Assembly (NCBI GenBank): GCA_035512595.1
Contig: DATKDU010000166.1
Coordinates: forward strand, 1-6,845
Reading direction: 5' to 3'
Source of the DNA: DATKDU01 sp035512595
Lineage (GTDB): Bacteria; Planctomycetota; Planctomycetia; Pirellulales; Pirellulaceae
Length of the DNA stretch: 6,845 nucleotides
In this document: piece after piece, positions 5,316 to 6,845 of the stretch
How the letters are laid out: each line of letters starts with the position of its first letter
Position numbering within the stretch: the stretch's first letter is position 1
The notes under the pieces: model-generated
The model's input: the letters and a program-made list of their open reading frames with translations, nothing else
The model's database searches: none
What the model was told of the DNA's origin: nothing
Program-made: the position numbers and the translations under genes

Positions 5316-6728
5316 ATGAGTTTTGGGGAATTAAAACTGTCCGAGTCCCTGCTCCGTGCCGTGCGCGGCGCCGGCTATGAGACCGCCACGCCGATCCAGA
5401 CGCAGGCCATCCCGCATCTGCTCGCGGGGCGCGACCTGGTCGGCTGCGCGCAAACGGGAACCGGCAAGACGGCGGCATTCGCGCTGCCGACGCTGCAGTT
5501 GCTGGCCGCCCGCGCCGGCCGCGACTCAAATGCCGGTCGCGACTCCGTCGCGCGCCATGGCGCATCGCGGAGCGACGGCCCACACAGCCGCCGCCGCATC
5601 CGCTGCCTGGTCCTGGCGCCGACGCGCGAGTTGGCCTCGCAGATCGGCGAGAGCTTTCGCACTTACGGCCGCCACACGAACCTCCGCTCGACCGTCATCT
5701 ACGGCGGCGTCGGCCAGAATCCGCAGGTCAAAGCCCTCCAGCACGGCGTCGATATCGTCGTCGCCACGCCGGGGCGGCTCCTGGACCTGATGAACCAGGG
5801 CTACGTCAATCTGAGCCACGTCGAAATCCTGATCCTCGATGAAGCCGATCAGATGTTCGACATGGGCTTCATCCACGATCTCAAGCGGATCGTCTCCCGC
5901 GTCCCCCGCGAGCGGCAGACGCTCCTGTTTTCCGCCACGATGCCGCCGCCGATCCGCGACATGGCCCAGCAGTGGCTCCGCAATCCGGTCTCGGTGCAGG
6001 TCGCTCCCCAATCGACGACTGCCGACCGCGTCGCGCAGTCGGTGTACTTCGTCGATCGCCGCAACAAGCCGCAGCTTCTGGCCCAGTGCCTCAAGGAGCA
6101 CGGCGTGTTCCGCACGCTGGTCTTCACCCGCACCAAGCACGGGGCGGACAAGCTGGTCAAGCATCTGATCCAGGACGGCATCCGCTCGGCCGCGATCCAC
6201 GGCAACAAGAGCCAGAACGCCCGCCGGCGGGCGCTTGAGGATTTCAAGAGCGGGAAGCTGCCGGTGCTCGTGGCGACGGACATCGCGGCCCGCGGCCTGG
6301 ACATCGACGACGTGTCGCACGTCTTCAACTACGACTTGCCGATGACGCCGGAGATTTACGTCCATCGCATCGGCCGCACGGCCCGCGCCGGAGCCGAGGG
6401 GATTGCCATCACCCTCTGCGACGGCGACGAGCGGAGCATGCTCCGCGAGATCGAACGGATCACGCGGCAGCGAGTGCCCGTCGCCAAGAGCGAGATGGCG
6501 TTCACGGCATCGCCGAGCGAGACGGAGCGACCGCGGCGCAATGCCGCGCACCGGCCGCAGGCTAGCGCCACGGCGGCAGGCCCGGCGCAGAACGGCAACG
6601 GACAGCGGCGGTACAGCAAGCCATACGGCGGCAAGAAGCGGCGTAGCGGCAGCACGGGTCCCAACCCGTACGGCGCTGGACGGCCGAAAAAGTTCGGCGA
6701 CAGCAGCCGGTTTGCCAGGTCGCGGTAG
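5316..6728 (+). CDS. rhlE: DEAD-box ATP-dependent RNA helicase, RhlE type
   Basis: This enzyme unwinds short RNA duplexes and remodels ribonucleoproteins, for example in ribosome assembly, RNA decay and cold adaptation. From ATG 5316 (AGGAAGG, 9-nt spacing, and the RhlE-type beginning MSFGELKLSESLLRAV) it has 470 residues. Motifs: Q motif GYETATPIQ (20-28), I AQTGTGKT (45-52), Ia APTRELA (101-107), GG 130-131, Ib TPGR (151-154), II DEAD (175-178), III SAT (206-208), IV LVFTRTK (268-274), the RhlE-like SAAIHGNKSQ (291-300), V ATDIAARGLDI (320-330), VI HRIGRTAR (350-357). Residues about 391-470 are a disordered, basic, Gly/Arg/Ser-rich tail, typical for RNA binding. Between motifs I and Ia there are about 19 extra residues compared with E. 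coli RhlE, encoded by repeats (5514-5579). A long hairpin-rich leader precedes the gene. The frame is open back to a GTG at 5253, but that extension has no ribosome binding site. Confidence 0.97.
   Translation: MSFGELKLSESLLRAVRGAGYETATPIQTQAIPHLLAGRDLVGCAQTGTGKTAAFALPTLQLLAARAGRDSNAGRDSVARHGASRSDGPHSRRRIRCLVLAPTRELASQIGESFRTYGRHTNLRSTVIYGGVGQNPQVKALQHGVDIVVATPGRLLDLMNQGYVNLSHVEILILDEADQMFDMGFIHDLKRIVSRVPRERQTLLFSATMPPPIRDMAQQWLRNPVSVQVAPQSTTADRVAQSVYFVDRRNKPQLLAQCLKEHGVFRTLVFTRTKHGADKLVKHLIQDGIRSAAIHGNKSQNARRRALEDFKSGKLPVLVATDIAARGLDIDDVSHVFNYDLPMTPEIYVHRIGRTARAGAEGIAITLCDGDERSMLREIERITRQRVPVAKSEMAFTASPSETERPRRNAAHRPQASATAAGPAQNGNGQRRYSKPYGGKKRRSGSTGPNPYGAGRPKKFGDSSRFARSR
5514..5545 (+). repeat. 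Tandem 18-nt repeat inside rhlE
   Basis: The 14-mer GCCGGYCGCGACTC occurs at 5514-5527 and 5532-5545, identical but for one C/T difference, with a period of 18 nt. The reading frame is kept and it encodes AGRDSN then AGRDSV (residues 67-78), the start of the extra loop between helicase motifs I and Ia. Confidence 0.85.
5532..5579. repeat. 48-nt palindromic element captured in frame within rhlE
   Basis: The centre GCGCCATGGCGC (5552-5563) is a perfect 12-bp dyad. CTCCG (5543-5547) and CGGAG (5568-5572) lie symmetrically around it. Further out, GCCGGTCG (5532-5539) pairs with CGACGGC (5573-5579) with one bulged G, which gives 18 pairs in three blocks. It encodes residues 73-88 of the helicase (AGRDSVARHGASRSDG), which have no counterpart in E. 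coli RhlE. I infer insertion of a mobile palindromic repeat at a permissive surface loop. Confidence 0.8.
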
Positions 6729-6744
6729 CTTTTGGATCTGGAGT

Positions 6745-6762
6745 GCGGCGACTTGTCGCCGC
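6745..6762. repeat. Palindrome GCGGCGAC-TT-GTCGCCGC downstream of rhlE
   Basis: A perfect 8+8 bp dyad (as RNA, a 7-bp stem with a CTTG loop) is followed by TTT, 16 bp after the rhlE stop codon. It could serve as a terminator, but an inverted copy of 14 nt of it lies at 6832-6845, so I read it mainly as a repeat-family member doubling as a 3'-end hairpin. Confidence 0.65.
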
Positions 6763-6831
6763 TTTCGGATTCTTGATGTTCGGGTGGAGGAACCGCTCGG
6801 CATCCGGCCGTCACCAGCGTCCAAAAGTCCC

Positions 6832-6845
6832 AAAGCGGCGACAAG
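6832..6845. repeat. Inverted copy of the rhlE downstream repeat, cut by the window edge
   Basis: AAAGCGGCGACAAG is the exact reverse complement of 6752-6765, and the 15 nt ending at its GCG (6823-6837) still agree at about 12 positions with the corresponding reverse complement. The second half of the palindrome would lie past the right edge. The 70 bp between the copies (6763-6831) hold no gene that I can support. Confidence 0.6.

Noticed and set aside
5526..6833. 435-codon open frame on the minus strand opposite the helicase
   Set aside because: It is antisense to a gene with all DEAD-box motifs in the plus frame. Composition is arginine/alanine/valine-rich without a recognisable domain, and there is no credible start signal. 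It is a GC-rich shadow frame.

Overview
The window is a stretch of ordinary, GC-rich bacterial chromosome, roughly 60-65% G+C by eye. It carries eight supportable protein genes and an unusually high density of short palindromic repeats. The best guess for the source is a planctomycete, probably a Pirellulales-type genome. That inference rests on three things: the twin-arginine-signalled TIM-barrel 'sugar phosphate isomerase' type, the scattered AATTGCAAATTG-type and GCGGCGAC-type interspersed repeats, and isolated genes with long spacers. It is not proven by any single marker.

Layout from left to right. The plus strand opens with the 3' part of frr (ribosome recycling factor, first residues missing). 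Next comes an exported glycerophosphodiester phosphodiesterase with a perfect AGGAGG ribosome binding site. A membrane acyl-CoA-type fatty acid desaturase follows behind its own likely promoter. After it is a lower-GC two-gene unit with a near-consensus promoter: a 130-residue DUF6941-like protein and a 65-residue basic protein, 4 nt apart. These converge on a minus-strand pair, rsfS (ribosome silencing factor) followed by a Tat-exported xylose-isomerase-like TIM-barrel protein. Divergent from rsfS is an RhlE-type DEAD-box RNA helicase, preceded by a leader of about 340 nt that is rich in hairpins. The window ends in a palindromic repeat and the start of its inverted partner.

Three genes serve translation and RNA metabolism: frr recycles ribosomes, rsfS silences the 50S subunit under starvation, and rhlE remodels RNA. 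Two may touch lipids: the phosphodiesterase cleaves phospholipid headgroup diesters and the desaturase introduces acyl double bonds. They are not arranged as one pathway operon, and no defence system, CRISPR array, transposase, tRNA or rRNA is visible.

The most interesting signal is that palindromic repeats have been captured inside reading frames twice. The whole signal peptide of the phosphodiesterase is encoded by the two arms and loop of a 36+36 nt inverted repeat made of ATTG/CAAT words. The extra loop between helicase motifs I and Ia of RhlE is encoded by a tandem 18-nt repeat plus a 48-nt palindrome. This resembles the Rickettsia palindromic element phenomenon, in which mobile palindromes are tolerated as peptide insertions. 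The second notable signal is the structured 5' leader of rhlE, a candidate cis-regulatory RNA.
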